DNA of 64,000 nucleotides, taken from Aquilaria yunnanensis. Lineage: Eukaryota; Streptophyta; Magnoliopsida; Malvales; Thymelaeaceae. The notes under the pieces are model-generated. The model saw nothing but the letters and a program-made list of their open reading frames with translations. It ran no database searches and had not been told where the DNA came from. Of this stretch, positions 12,465-22,462 are shown piece by piece; position 1 is the stretch's first letter; each line of letters begins with the position of its first letter. Both the position numbers and the translations under genes were made by a program. The stretch lies in contig CM077594.1 in assembly GCA_039654915.1 (NCBI GenBank), positions 71,294,393-71,358,392 on the forward strand, read 5' to 3'.

Positions 12465-13212
12465 TAATGCCCGGCGGCATCTTCATTATAGGACATGCTG
12501 GGCCTGAGAAAGACTTCCGGTGAGAAGGTGTCTCTAAGATCTTAAAGAAAGAGGGTTAGTAGCTCCCCGAAATGTGTTTTTAATAGAGGAGCCTCCGACA
12601 TCCAAGTTAGTACACGGGAAAGAAGTTATTTGCGAGCAAAGAGTAAGGAAGAGAGAGTCATGTCGTTCTTACAAAGGAGCCTCCTAAGTGTTTATTGGAG
12701 GATGGATGGAGGAGGCCATTTTGCACAGCTTACCCAGATCATGACACGTGTTCGGCCAAATCTGGTCCGTACCTCCGGAGGCAGGCATCCCCAACTGGCC
12801 GTAGGTAGTGCCGGCTAAAGGGTATGGGTGTGTATGAGGCCTCTGTGTCAAAGGTTCCCTAACCGTATTTGTCATTTGTCCCTAAGACCCCTTCAAAGAT
12901 GCAAGACCCCTTTGGGGAGAAATTTAACGTGAGGGCTATCAGATAAGACCCCTCGGATGGGCGGACCTTCCTTGGGAGGCTTTTTCCTCTATCGAGGGTG
13001 GAGAACCCATGCTACCAAGGTTGGTTGTGTCTGGTTGAAGGTAGAAGATACCCCCTTTTCCAGAAGTTGGTCACATATATTTTCCGAGGGTGGATGCCGA
13101 GAGGCCTCGATTGGTGTCACAAATTCCTCAAGGGTGGTGTTACAAATTCTCTAGGGGTGGTGTTCAGCAAATAATTGGGAGTTCTTTGTGGGTGATAGCC
13201 TTTCGGCTTTCA
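12465..13212 (-). repeat. 3' LTR of A
   Basis: This shares blocks with all other Tat LTRs here: the GGAGCCTCCGACATCCAAGT block, GACACGTGT at 12743-12751, and the terminal hairpin (13193-13212), TGAAAGCC-GAAA-GGCTATCA on the minus strand. The left end reads TAATGCCC where the related solo LTR at 40852 reads TGATGCCC, so the terminal TG has mutated. The right end is fixed by the adjoining purine tract. Confidence 0.85.
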
Positions 13213-14046
13213 CATGCCCCCCTCGGGAAGCTGAAGTTGTATCTTCTGCAACAATCTTCCACCAGCGTGTCATATAAATCTTGCACTGTGGGGAGCCACA
13301 GCTGTCCCAGACAGAAGAACTTCTTTTAATCGAGGTCGACTCCTCGGCTCGATTAGCTCCCTTAGCCCAAGATACTTTCTTTTGTTAATGTACTATCTTC
13401 GGTATTCTCTAGGGCTCCTAGATTTTGGCAAGGCCGCACCTTCAGAATTTGAGGAGGTGTTCCACCCTCTAGCCAAATTCTCAATTTAACCAAGGTTGTA
13501 TGAGGGGAGGAACTATTTTCCTCTCAAGGTTTTTTGTTCCTGCCTTCTGTCAGTGAACTATCCTATCTTTTGATTGAGCCATCACATCACTTTCAAATAG
13601 GCAATATAGGCCTGTAAGTGTCAAAAGTTGTGCCCTTGTTTCCACATCATGTGACACGTATCGTTAGAGCATTGACAATCAGTCGCATCCGTTATATCGG
13701 TTACATCCCTTTGCTTGTGAAGCTTCATTATTGTGACGCTTCACCTGCCTTGCACGGTCTTTGTAAACCTTCTCACCTGCCTCGCACGGTCTTTCTAAAC
13801 CCTCTTACTTTCAGAGTTTCCTCACTTCTTCTAATTTCATTGCCCTTGCTTTCAGACTCCCTTTTACTTTCCAATTTTTCTTACGGCAGTGTTAGTGGTC
13901 GATCAATTTTTGGCTAGTTTCGTGGCATTTTCTAAAGTCTGCCTTGTTTTCTGAATAGGTGGGTTTCTTTTCATAGTTACTCTTCTTCTTCCTTTTTCTT
14001 TGCTTTTTCCTTTGGCTGTCCGAGGTTAGGGTTTTAGTCACTGAGG
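13213..14046 (-). other. A: polypurine tract and 3' non-coding region, upstream of the antisense gene
   Basis: On the minus strand the purine tract CTTCCCGAGGGGGGCATG (13213-13230) abuts the LTR. The rest corresponds in position to the promoter and leader of the antisense gene in B and C but is strongly diverged. I see no clear TATA box. It contains a 32-bp tandem duplication at 13741-13804 (unit TCACCTGCCTTGCACGGTCT...). Confidence 0.7.
13741..13804. repeat. Two tandem copies of a 32-bp unit
   Basis: Adjacent units 13741-13772 and 13773-13804 differ at only a few positions. They lie in the non-coding region between the A LTR and its antisense gene. Confidence 0.85.
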
Positions 14047-16496
14047 ATGTCAGCCGAACAAGCCAAGGTTAGGGCTTTTCCCGAGAGTTGGATACCTCTT
14101 GGCTCTCGTATGAGCTGTGCGACTTTGAAGAAGTTGGAGAAGTGGAGTCTGAAGTTCTTTCTCCCTTCTTATGCAAAAATTAGGCTCCCTGGTCATAATG
14201 AACCGAGCTACCTTCCTCAAAAAAAGGAGGTTACTGTCTTCAGAATGCAACTGAAGGCGGGTCTACGTTATCCTCTACCGAAGGTGGTCTCCGACTTCTA
14301 CTATTTCCACAGCATAGCCGTCAATCAGATGCCCCTGAACTTGTACGCCTGTTTTAATGCCTTCCTTTTCATGTGTGGAGTTTTCAAAATTGTTCCACAC
14401 TTTATCTTTTTTCTCGAATACTACAAACTCTATCCTATCCCAAATGGGGGATTCTACTTCTTGCTCCCACAGGGATCCAGGAGCAAAAAATGTACTTTAA
14501 CCTTTGGCACTAAAGACAGTTGGCAAGGGTAGTAGAAGAATTATTTCTTCATGGAAGTGGATGAGAAGTGGAAAGATCTTCCCGCTCGATGGCCTTTGGA
14601 TACCCTGGTTATTGATGTAGTGGATTCGAGGAAGCTCTTAACACTAGAATTGGAGTCTTAATTTGAGGAGTTCGACAGCTGTATTCGGGTCGTCGTGGAC
14701 TCGGATGCCCAGGCACCATTGTGTCCTCTCTACCCCTTATTAGATGGAGCTTGATGACCGAGGAGGTTCTTTGCGAGCTTGGAGTTATCACTGAACACAT
14801 TACCAGCAAAGATATGCCAAAGCCCTTGGTGGACGGAAAAAAGTCGTGGCTCATTTTGCTCCTTCAGGGAGAACTCTCTTACTCCGGCCACGTAGAAAGT
14901 AAGTGGATTCTTCAACCATAGTGTTAGAATTTTTTATACGTACACTAATATTTTCTCTTTTGCAGAGATAGGTGACAAGTCTACAGCCTTCTACAAGAGC
15001 TTGTTCCTCGGCCAAGCTGAGAAATGGGAGCAGAAGAAGAAGGCTCCAAAGAGAAATAAAGCACCAGTTAGTCCATCGTTTGGTGCCTAGGAAAAAAAAA
15101 CCAAGGAGGATTCCTTACCCCCTCCCCCTGAAGGCCAGGTTGAGGTACCAGTCCAAACACCCGCAGGTGCTGACACGCCTTCGAGCGCGGCCATCTTCTC
15201 AACCCCTTTAAGTCCTGATGCTGCTGCAGAAACATTAGGGACCTCATTATGGGAGATTTTGGCAAAGGATGCCCAAGAGAGGCAAAGGCACAAAGGGAAA
15301 AAGATCCTTGCTGAAGTACTCAACGTTAGTCATTCTGACACCCCAGGTTTGTCTTTAGCCATTCATCTATGAGTTTTGGAATTTTTGGTATTCTAGACCT
15401 CGTAGTTGAATGGCTAAGGGATAATGCAATAATGGAACTATGGCATGAATTTACAGAGGATAGGGCCCAAATGGTGTGGATGATGGACCACCTTCGATGG
15501 AGGGCCATTTGACTCAAAGATCCAGAAAAACAAGGTCTGGAGAGAGCCCTTTTGGACCGTCCCCAAGGACATGGACCTCTTTTTTGAAGACAGCCTAAAG
15601 ATGGTCCCCTCAGATGGCGAGGGGTATCATGACCAATGCCACCTTCAAAACTTTGACCAAGGACACTCCAAATTAGGTGATCCTCGCAGCTAGGATGACC
15701 GAGCATGCTGCTCAGGTAATCAATTGTACTTAGAAAAATTTTGATTTGCAAAAGTCTTCAAACTTGTTGTGGTTCACATAAGGTATTTTTCCACTTGCAG
15801 CTATTGGCATATAGAGGCTACTTTTGGGCTTGGGTGGCAAACCAGTTTGCCATCCGGAGTTAGTAAAAGGAGAACTTGGCCAGGGCCAAGGAATTATTTG
15901 TGCGCTCAGTTGTGAAATACGGTGAGCTCAATAAGATCGCTAGGGAGGACCTGGCCAAGCTTTACCAGGAAGTGGTGGAGGCCCAGAGAAGGGTCCTTGA
16001 TAAGTGCTTCCATAAAATATCTAACCTCAGGGTGAGGGTCGTTAAGCTATCTTCGAAGGGGGAGGCCCTTCAGATGCAAAAAGAAGATGTAGTAGTAGAC
16101 TTCACCAAGTCACTACAGAACAATGTTGAATTCTTCACTGAGATTGAGTGACTGAAGAAGGAAAGGAAGAAGATGAAGAAGGCTAAAAAGGAGATGGAGG
16201 CACTTAGGAAGGAAAAGGAGCATCTGAAGGCCGAGAAGGCTAAGGCAGAGCAAGCGGCGAAGTCATCATTTCAAGATGGCTTTTGCCTCACTCGTCATCA
16301 AATGCTTTTTCAGTACCCTGACCTCAACGTTTCCTTTCTTCGAGTGCTTGATATTCCCGAAGGACCTTCCTAGTCATGGTCAAAGGTAGAGTTCCTGAAT
16401 CTGCCTAAGCTCCCTCATTCGATAGCTGATGAGGATGAGGAACACGTCGAGGATGCCAATGCCGAAGAAGATGATGATGGGCAAGAAAATGCATAG
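14047..16496 (+). pseudogene. A: degenerate copy of the spliced antisense gene
   Basis: This is homologous to the antisense genes of B and C but far more diverged. The first exon opens with MSAEQAKVRAFPESW and keeps LEKWSLKFFLPSYA, GLRYPLPKV and the MCGVF..PHF..FLEYYKLYP stretch before stops appear near 14530. The splice layout is largely kept: donor GTAAGT at 14898 with acceptor TGCAG before 14966, a donor near 15347, a donor GTAATC at 15716, and acceptor TTGCAG before 15801. The last exon encodes a charged coiled coil and a very acidic tail that stops at about 16496. Stops in several exons make it a pseudogene. Conserved intron positions in so old a copy suggest the gene is an ancestral part of the family. 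Confidence 0.75.
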
Positions 16497-17140
16497 GGCT
16501 TAGTTGCTTTTGCCCCATTTTTTTTTATGTACAACGCTTCTTAATGGAACTTTATTTCAAAAAATTTGGCGAAGTTCATGATGGATGCGACCTCTGGTTT
16601 GACCTTTGGCATTTAACCATCTTTTGGTACTTTACCAAATTCGGCAATGTAGGGCTCAACACCTTTGGTCACAAGCTACTTTAAAAAAAGATTTTACCAA
16701 GGATTCACAACCTTAGTCTATTCCAAAGGTGACATCTGATTATCCTCGATGATTTATGGATGTCATTCTAAGAGTTTAAGAATATAATCAACCATATTCG
16801 ATCAACCTTTTTCTGAATCAACCATATTCAAAATCAACCATTTTTAGAATCGGCCATATTCAGAATTAACCATATTTGGTGACCATATTCAGAATCAACC
16901 ATATTCGGTTAACCACAATCAGACAAAGTTAGGTACTTTCGGGATTAACCACATTCGGTCATCCACCTTTGGCAACACTTAGTGTAGAATTTTTGGAAAA
17001 TTCTAAGTGCAAAATTTTTTCAAAGAGTCATAATGCCATGAGTCCTTCAACTCTTCTCCTTCGGTATTTTCGAGCTTATAGACTCCTGGCCAAACTTCAT
17101 CAAGGACCAAATTTGCCTGAAGTATGCCATAAAATGGTCT
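16497..17140. other. A: non-coding region between the antisense gene and pol
   Basis: This is where B and C carry their 60-90-bp repeat arrays. In A the sequence is unrelated and holds a different, short-period array (16786-16960). No gene is seen. Confidence 0.7.
16786..16960. repeat. Degenerate short-period tandem repeat (AATCAACCATATTC type)
   Basis: About eight to ten imperfect copies of a 15-24-bp motif such as AATCAACCATATTCAG follow one another. It occupies the hypervariable 3' untranslated zone known for Tat/Ogre elements. Confidence 0.85.
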
Positions 17141-19043
17141 TTAGGGCTCCAGTTCAGCCTTCCAGAGAACAAGGTGTCCTTTTTTTATCCCTTTAGATTT
17201 GACGAGAGAGTTTGAGGCAATGGCTACTGTGTGCTGAAAGGATTTTCTTCTAAGTTTGACCATCTCTCTTTGTTCATCAATCATGTCTAAGTTAGCTCTT
17301 AGACAGAGGTTGTTCCCCTCTTCATCAAACACTTGTATTATGATAGATGGTTCTATGACTTCAATAGGGATGATGGCCTTAGTACCGAAGACAAGTGAGA
17401 AAGGTGTTTCTCCAGTAGCTCTTCTAGGTATTGTTTGGTAACTCCATAGTCCACTCGGGAGTTCTCCTGCCCATTTTCTCTTTGTCTCTTTCAACCTATT
17501 TTTCAGACCATCTTTTATTGTCCTATTAGACACTTTCAATTGCCCATTGCTCTGAGGATGGGCAATAGGGGTGAAGTGCAATTTTACTGGAAGGTTGATT
17601 GTGAATTCCTAAAATCCTTTGTCAACGAATCAGGAACCATTATCTGCTACTATCACCCTCAGCACACCGAATCTGCATATGATTTTCTTCCAGACAAATT
17701 TCTATATGTCCTTTGCCAAAATTGCTGCCAAAGGTTCTATCGTGATCCACTATGACTATGCAAAACTTCACTCCTCTTGGAGCCATTGGGAGAGGCCCAT
17801 TGAGGTAAATGCCCCAAACAACGAAGGGGCAAGGATAGTTCGCTGACGTTATCACGTCCAAGGGTATTCTCGGGATGGGTTTGTGTCTCTGGCACATGTC
17901 GCATTTCTTGATGAATTGCCTTGCATCTTTCCTTAAAGAAGGCCAGAAATTTCCTTGGCAAAGTAGTACCCCAACAAGGGCGTCAGTCCCGATGTGAGAC
18001 CCCCAAGCCGCCTCATGGACTTCTTTAAGCACTCTCTCGATGTCCTTTTCACTGAGGCACCTTTGTAATGGGATTGTGTACCCTTGTCAGTACAATTCTT
18101 CTATAATTTGGAAGTATCTACCCGAGCGCTTTCGCACCTTTGCCGCCTCCAGAGGGTTTTCGGGCAATTATGAAGTCATGAGATATTCTTTAATTGGATC
18201 CTTCCACCCTTTCTCAAAAGTTGTGAAGGCTAATACTACTATACTCGGGCAATCTAGTACCTCGATGGACTGCCTAGATTTTGCCTAGGTGTCTACTTCC
18301 ACAAGATCTCATCGGGATACATTTTCTATTTGTACCCTGTCAAACTCTTGAATGAGCCCCTTCATGATATTATGGTACTTTGCCAACATCGGGTCTTTTG
18401 CCCCGTAGTCTCCTGTCATTTGTTAGACCACCAATTGAGAGTCACTGTGGGCCTTTAGATTTCTCACGCCAACTCTTTTTGCCAACCGTAAGCCTATTAT
18501 GAGGGCTTCGTATTCAGCAATGTTATTGGTGACTTTGAAACTGAATTTAATGGAGTTCGAGGCTTTTATACCTTTGGGTCCATGAAGAACTACTCCTGCT
18601 CCCTGGTGTTCAGATCCTGAGGCTCCATTGACAAATAATGTCCACTCAGGTTCATTATTTTTTAGGTCCTTTGGGGTGCCTTCAGTTTCAGGCACCTCAA
18701 CAATAAAATCTGCAAGTGCTTGGCCTTTTATTGCTTTTCTTGGCTCATAAGTGGTATCATACTCACCTAGCTCGATGCATCACTTTGATAACCAGCTCGA
18801 GTGGTCCACCTTCCGCATGACATCTCGGAAAGGTAAATTGCTCCGCACTGTGATAGGATGTCCTTGGAATTAAGGCCAGAGCTTCCTTCCTTCCAATACT
18901 AGGGCATAGATGGCCTTCTGTAGAAGATGGTAGCTAACTTCGGCACAATGCAAGGACTTGCTCACATAGTACACTGGCCATTGCTTCCCTCCTTCACCCC
19001 TAACGATAACCAAACTTATGGATTTCTCAGTTACTGCGAGGTA
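17141..19043 (-). pseudogene. A pol remnant: RNase H, second RNase H and integrase
   Basis: On the minus strand, going down in coordinate, there are: the end of the RT-linked RNase H (YLAVTEKS, VYYVSKSLH; 19043-18870), a second archaeal-type RNase H (18695-18423), an integrase zinc-binding region and core (18032-17640, CDMCQRHK, then VWGIYLNGP in place of the first catalytic Asp), and the integrase end (17581-17141, HPQSNGQ). Visible losses are VNGAS for VDGAS in the second RNase H (Asn codon 18627-18629) and GQLKVS for GQVEVS in the integrase, where the catalytic Glu is Lys. It is not functional. Confidence 0.85.
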
Positions 19044-19048
19044 GAGGA
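19044..19048. repeat. Target-site duplication of B, left copy (GAGGA)
   Basis: GAGGA precedes the B LTR here and follows the other LTR at 38531-38535. The RNase H reading of A continues across the two points when B is removed. Confidence 0.95.
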
Positions 19049-19915
19049 TGATGGCCCAGGGCCTCATCGTTGTGAGTCATGATGACTGTTGAGGAGACTT
19101 CTAGGAGGAAGAACGCCTGGAAGGTGGATCGCCCCAAGGAGAGTACCTGAAAAGCTGGTAAACAGGGTTAGGAGGCCCCCGGAGTGTTTTTCCGGGGGGG
19201 GAGCCTCCGACGCCCAAGTCAGTGGTGGCCGGAAGAAGGAGAAAGTCACTAGCTCAAAGAGAAAGGCGGAAAAGTCTCGCCTGGTATTTTCTCAGAGTGT
19301 GGGAGCTGTATATCCGGCCTGCCAACCTCCTGTCAAGTATTTATTTCCTGTATATATAGGAATACCTAGCCCGTTCAGATCATGACACGTGTGCGGTCGG
19401 ATGCTCCTGAACGTCTGGGCGTAGGGGACAGATAGTTGGTAACTAGATGGCCTCGAGCCTTGTGCTGAGACGGGCCATGATATGATTCTGATGGCGTCTG
19501 CGCGTCAGGGCGACTTTTTACGTCTGTGATGGGACGTGTCAGAGGCTTCCTTAAATGCTTCCTTAAATGCGCCTGCCGTACTCCCGAGGTCCCTGGGCGA
19601 GGTCGTCCTCTAGTTCGGACAGAGCCTCTTCGGGAAGCCTACCCTCAGTTCGGGGGTTCCCAGTTCCAGGGGGTTCCGCCTTCGGGGATATCATATTCGG
19701 GCAGCAATGTCTGGTGCCACTTTTCCGAAGGCGCGTTGTTCACAACCTTGGGGGGCGAATGGAGTCCTCAAGTTTTACTGGCGTGCCGAGGCTCGGAGCT
19801 CTCAGGCTATCTCCCGAGGTGCATGATTCCACCTATTCCCGGGAAGCGCCAGTTCTTCTGGCCGTTGTTGTGGCAGGGTATTCGGCCAGATTGAGGCGAC
19901 AGCCTTTGGCTATCA
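19049..19915 (-). repeat. 3' LTR of B
   Basis: 867 bp. Compared with the 5' LTR at 37664-38530 I count about five differences by eye (0.6%), so insertion is recent. On the minus strand the LTR starts with the hairpin TGATAGCC-AAA-GGCTGTC (19915-19898), carries ACACGTGTC (19384-19392) and then a TATATATA-type box (19351-19360), and ends GGCCATCA. Confidence 0.95.
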
Positions 19916-19930
19916 CATGCCCCCCTCTGG
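19916..19930 (-). other. Polypurine tract of B
   Basis: The minus strand reads CCAGAGGGGGGCATG directly before the 3' LTR start TGATAGCC. Confidence 0.85.
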
Positions 19931-20002
19931 AAAGCCGAAGTGAAGACTTCGGTTTGCATCTCTTTCCGAGGTTGCCGTTGGGAGTCTTGTTGGGAAGCAT
20001 AA

Positions 20003-20162
20003 CCTGTTCCGAGGTCGCACCTTTTGCCCGAGGGTCTGGGCTGTTCGGCCTTGGCCTATTCTTTGGTGTCTCCGAGGCAAAGCCTGTACCGAAGATACAC
20101 CTCTTGCCCAAAAGTCATGGGCTGTTCAGCCATAGCCTGTCTCTTGGTGTCCTCGAGGTGGC
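20003..20162. repeat. B: 80-bp imperfect tandem duplication upstream of the antisense gene
   Basis: Unit one (20003-20082, starting CCTGTTCCGAGG) and unit two (20083-20162, starting CCTGTACCGAAG) share blocks such as GGGCTGTTC and CTTGGTGTC in the same order. The same duplication is present in C at 43499-43658, so it predates both insertions. Confidence 0.85.
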
Positions 20163-20169
20163 CTGCTTT

Positions 20170-20500
20170 TTATTTCTGCAGGTCTGATGGCCAAGCGTGT
20201 CAGACTGAGCGGCGCGTCTCCATTTCTCAGGGATGTCAAACGACGTGTCCCAATCAGGAGGCGTGTCCCGGTTTTCCAGGCACGTTTGGGGAGGCACGTC
20301 CCCCATTTCTGCGCAGCGGTTGACACGTGGCTTCTTGCCATTGGAGGAGAGGCGCGTCATTTACAGAGGGCGCGCCTTTTCGGGTGCAGCGGGCAGTTAT
20401 GGCGACGGTTCGCCTCCAATGGGTACTTATGATGTTCTTTCGGTTACCCACCTTTGGCCTATAAATAGCCCATTCCATCATAAGTCCCACTTACTGTTTT
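20170..20500 (+). promoter_or_regulatory. B: candidate promoter of the antisense gene
   Basis: A good TATA box (TATAAATAG, 20460-20468) lies about 290 bp upstream of the antisense ATG. Within the 270 bp before it are several CGTGTC/ACGTG elements: AAGCGTGTCAG, ACGACGTGTCCC, AGGCGTGTCCC, and TTGACACGTGGC at 20320-20331, which contains a full G-box and ABRE core. This region lies outside the LTR and on the opposite strand to gag-pol, so the antisense gene appears to have its own promoter. Transcription is inferred, not shown. Confidence 0.65.
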
Positions 20501-21596
20501 TCTGCTCTTTTTCTGCTCTGCCCTCTGTTCTTGCATTTTATCTTGCTTTCTGTGGCGGAGCTTCTTTAATCAGAGCTTTTTCCTACCAACTTTCACGACG
20601 GCGTCCTCAGGCAAATCTTTTGGTGGGTTTTGATTTTCAGAGTACTCTGATTCCTCTATTTTTCTGAGTTTTTCTGGAAAACTGTTGTTTTTTCCAAACT
20701 CGTCTTCTGAGTTTTTTCTGGAAACTATTTTCTTTTCCATCTCAAACTCTTTTTCATGTCTGCGATGCCTGTTCCCGAGAGCTGGAAACCTCTTCTGGCC
20801 CATCCTTGCTGTACCACCCCCGAAAAACTAGAGAGGTGGAAGAAAAAATTCTTTCTTCCGTCTTACGCTGTGACCAGACTGCCTCGTTTTAGCCATTTTG
20901 CTTTTTCAAACCGTGGCGACGAGGTTACCGTCTTCTGAGCCCAACTGAAGGCCGGTCTTCGGTATCCTCCCCCGAAGGTGGTTTGCGAGTTCTGCCAATT
21001 CCATGGAATTGCTGTGAACCAGCTTCCCCCGAACGCGTACTGCTATTTTAACGCCTACCTCTGCATGTGTGGCGTGTTCGGGATAGAGCCCCACTTCATC
21101 ATTTTCATGCAGTACTACAAGCTCTATGTGGTCCCGAAGGGTGGCTTCTATTTTCTGCTGCCTCGGGGATCCGGGAGCAAAAAATTCACCTTCACCTTCG
21201 ACACGAAGGATACCTGGCGGGGGTGGCAGCCTAAGTTCTTTTTCCTGAAGGTGGATAAGAACTGGTCTGGTGTCCCGACCAGATGGGCTCAGGGAGTGCT
21301 GAACGCAGACGTCGTTGATCCGAGGATGCTGTTGACCCCACCGTTGGCTTCCGTGTTCGCGGATTTCGACGCCCGCATTCGGGCAGTCGCTGACTGGGCT
21401 GCCGAGGTCTCTCCTCGTGCTCTTTACCCCTTTCCTATCAACTGGAGGTTGATGACCGAAGAAGTCCTTCGGGAGCTGAAAGTGGTTAAGGAGCACGTGA
21501 CCGACCTCAATATGCCCGCTCCCGCCATCGCCGGGAAGGACTCCTGGCTGGTCAAGCTCCTTAAGGGGGAGACTTCTTTCGAAACTTTTGCCGAAA

Positions 21597-21663
21597 GTGA
21601 GTAATCTTCCATCCCTTTATACTTTTTCCTCGGACTTACGCTGATATTTCTTCTCTTTTTCAG
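21597..21663 (+). other. B antisense gene, intron 1
   Basis: 67 bp, from GTGAGTAATC to a pyrimidine-rich TTCTCTTTTTCAG. It contains stops and joins phase 1 to phase 1 correctly. The same intron is at 45091-45157 in C and 14898-14965 in A. Confidence 0.8.
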
Positions 21664-22047
21664 AGATGGGCGATGGGGCTGCCGCTTATTACAAGGCCCT
21701 CTTTTCTGGCCAAGTGGAGAAGGGGGAGCAGACAAAGAAGGCGGCTTCCCGAAGAAGGAAGACGACAGGGGCTGGACCCTCGGCGAAGCGAGCTAGGAAG
21801 GCTCTCCAGCCTTCTCAGCCAGAGCTTTTGGAAGAAGAAGCTGGCGAAGACGCTGGTCTTGTTGAAATTCCACCGGCCGAGGTCCCCGCTACTTCCGCCG
21901 AGGTGCCTCCTCTCGACCTCGAGGCCCCCAGAAACACTGTAGTGGTAGAAGTACCCACCGCCGAGGAGCGGTACCGGCAGAAGGGTAAGGGTCTTTCTTC
22001 CGAGGGGCCCGAGGATCCCGAGGACACTGTCTCCGAGGTTCCTCCAG

Positions 22048-22125
22048 GTATGCCTTTAGGCGAAGTTCAGCTCCTTTTCCTTTCGCGAATTTTTCTTCTG
22101 CTCCTAACTTCCTTCTCACTTTCAG
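22048..22125 (+). other. B antisense gene, intron 2 (in-frame, no stop)
   Basis: 78 bp, from GTATGCC to CACTTTCAG with CTCCTAACTT as a likely branch site. Its length is a multiple of three and it has no stop, so retention would add 26 hydrophobic residues (LLFLSRIFLLLLTSF-like). Either form would be readable. Confidence 0.7.
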
Positions 22126-22385
22126 GGGAGCCTCTTACTGCTGGCTGGAGGGCCATTCATGAGAGGAAACGGGCCCTGCGCGATGCCACAGTCCCTGAGG
22201 GGAAGATCCCCTTGGAGCCCTTTTGGACAATCACGGAGGATATGAATTTGTTCTCCGACGATTTTCCGAAGATGACAAAAGAGATTTGGAAGGGGATCAC
22301 CACTGACGCCTCCTTCCGGGCCATTGCGGCGGCTCACCCGGGGGATAATACCCTCACCGCAAAAGTCACCGAGCATGCTGCTCAG

Positions 22386-22462
22386 GTATAGTCTTTACAC
22401 TTTTTTCCTCAATTTTCTAAGTGTTTAGACTTGTACTAACCTGGACTTTTGCCTTGCCGTAG
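22386..22462 (+). other. B antisense gene, intron 3
   Basis: 77 bp, from GTATAGTC to TTGCCGTAG, with a perfect TACTAAC about 28 nt before the acceptor. It contains an in-frame stop, so splicing is required to reach exon 4. Confidence 0.8.

Noticed and set aside
16786..16960. CRISPR-like array
   Set aside because: Units are degenerate and adjacent with no unique spacers; the context is a plant retrotransposon.
19526..20187. Overlapping plus-strand open frames in and beside the B LTR, repeated at 38141 and 43022
   Set aside because: They recur only because the LTR sequence recurs, run across the LTR border, and have no codon-level support. LTR shadows.
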